Source: Glandiceps talaboti
Lineage: Eukaryota; Hemichordata; Enteropneusta; Spengelidae
Direction of reading: 5' to 3'
Length of the DNA: 64,000 nucleotides
Assembly (NCBI RefSeq): GCF_964340395.1
Contig: NC_135570.1
Span: 3,976,322-4,040,321, forward strand
The translations under genes and the position numbers were made by a program. Of this stretch, positions 63,948 through 64,000 are shown in pieces (within the stretch, counting starts at the first letter, position 1; each line of letters opens with the position of its first letter). Under the pieces are notes generated by a model, which had not been told where the DNA came from, searched no databases, and saw only the letters and a program-made list of their open reading frames with translations.

Positions 63948-64000
63948 ATGACGCTACGAAAACGATCGATGGATGGCGAACTTGGCATGTTACCCATTCG
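63948..64000 (+). CDS. Possible N-terminal coding start, open to the window edge
   Basis: An ATG at 63948 is preceded by an in-frame TAA and opens 17 full codons with no stop before the sequence ends. A second in-frame ATG at 63969 reads MDGELGMLPI and is the more likely start, with GATCGATGG context. The segment is CpG-rich like a coding 5' end. It is far too short to assign a product and may be chance. Confidence 0.2.
   Translation, partial: MTLRKRSMDGELGMLPI

Larger units (their letters stand above)
63300..64000. promoter_or_regulatory. CpG-rich right edge, candidate promoter region
   Basis: CpG density rises abruptly: roughly 14 CpGs between 63543 and 63705 and about 25 in the last 460 bp, against very few per kilobase elsewhere outside repeats. 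In invertebrates such a change can mark an unmethylated 5' gene region. Start signals on both strands are listed separately. Confidence 0.35.

Overview
The window looks like eukaryotic, most likely animal, nuclear DNA from a non-coding stretch (intergenic or a very long intron). It is AT-rich and CpG-poor, full of long microsatellites and minisatellites, and carries short non-autonomous transposon-like inverted repeats plus one remnant of a LINE-type reverse transcriptase. There is no operon structure, rRNA, intact tRNA or long open reading frame. Every frame above about 60 codons is either a shadow of a tandem repeat or shows no domain I recognise. The repeat style (hairpin MITEs, a hAT-like element starting CAGGGCTTGAAATTAA, a Jockey/CR1/RTE-like tail with RGHSLKLF and FFSQRV, TA-flanked hammerhead-like palindromes) suggests a marine invertebrate, possibly a hemichordate or lancelet. 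That placement is only an inference.

Layout. 0-12 kb: duplicated dispersed repeats, a 197-bp inverted repeat, (GTGA)n and (TATG/GT)n arrays, a perfect nested palindrome at 10.7 kb between TA tracts, and two related GC-richer hairpins near 12 kb. 12-24 kb: CT/CTGT arrays, a CCAAT-rich tandem array at 15.5 kb, MITE-like inverted repeats at 17.9 and 21.8 kb, and a repeat whose core GGCCATATTGGATTC is tandemly expanded at 24.1 kb. 24-38 kb: decayed tandem arrays, copies of a roughly 330-bp hairpin-tailed repeat, the reverse-transcriptase remnant at 30.3 kb, a 139-bp TA tract and a 42-bp minisatellite at 33.7-34.3 kb. 38-48.5 kb: a 113-bp satellite whose right part is old and broken by a 285-bp hAT-like element, then TGAT/TCGA and CCCTAATG arrays. 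48.5-62 kb: mostly featureless, with a tRNA-headed SINE-like unit, several short minisatellites and a cluster of POU octamers. 63.3-64 kb: CpG density rises sharply, and weak start-site and coding signals suggest a gene begins at or just beyond the right edge.

No gene can be called with confidence, so no cooperating gene system is visible. The observations most worth checking are the hammerhead-related nested palindrome, repeated perfect DR1 nuclear-receptor sites, the octamer cluster, the two-age satellite with its nested transposon, an 83-bp hairpin bounded by 21-bp direct repeats, and the CpG-rich right edge.
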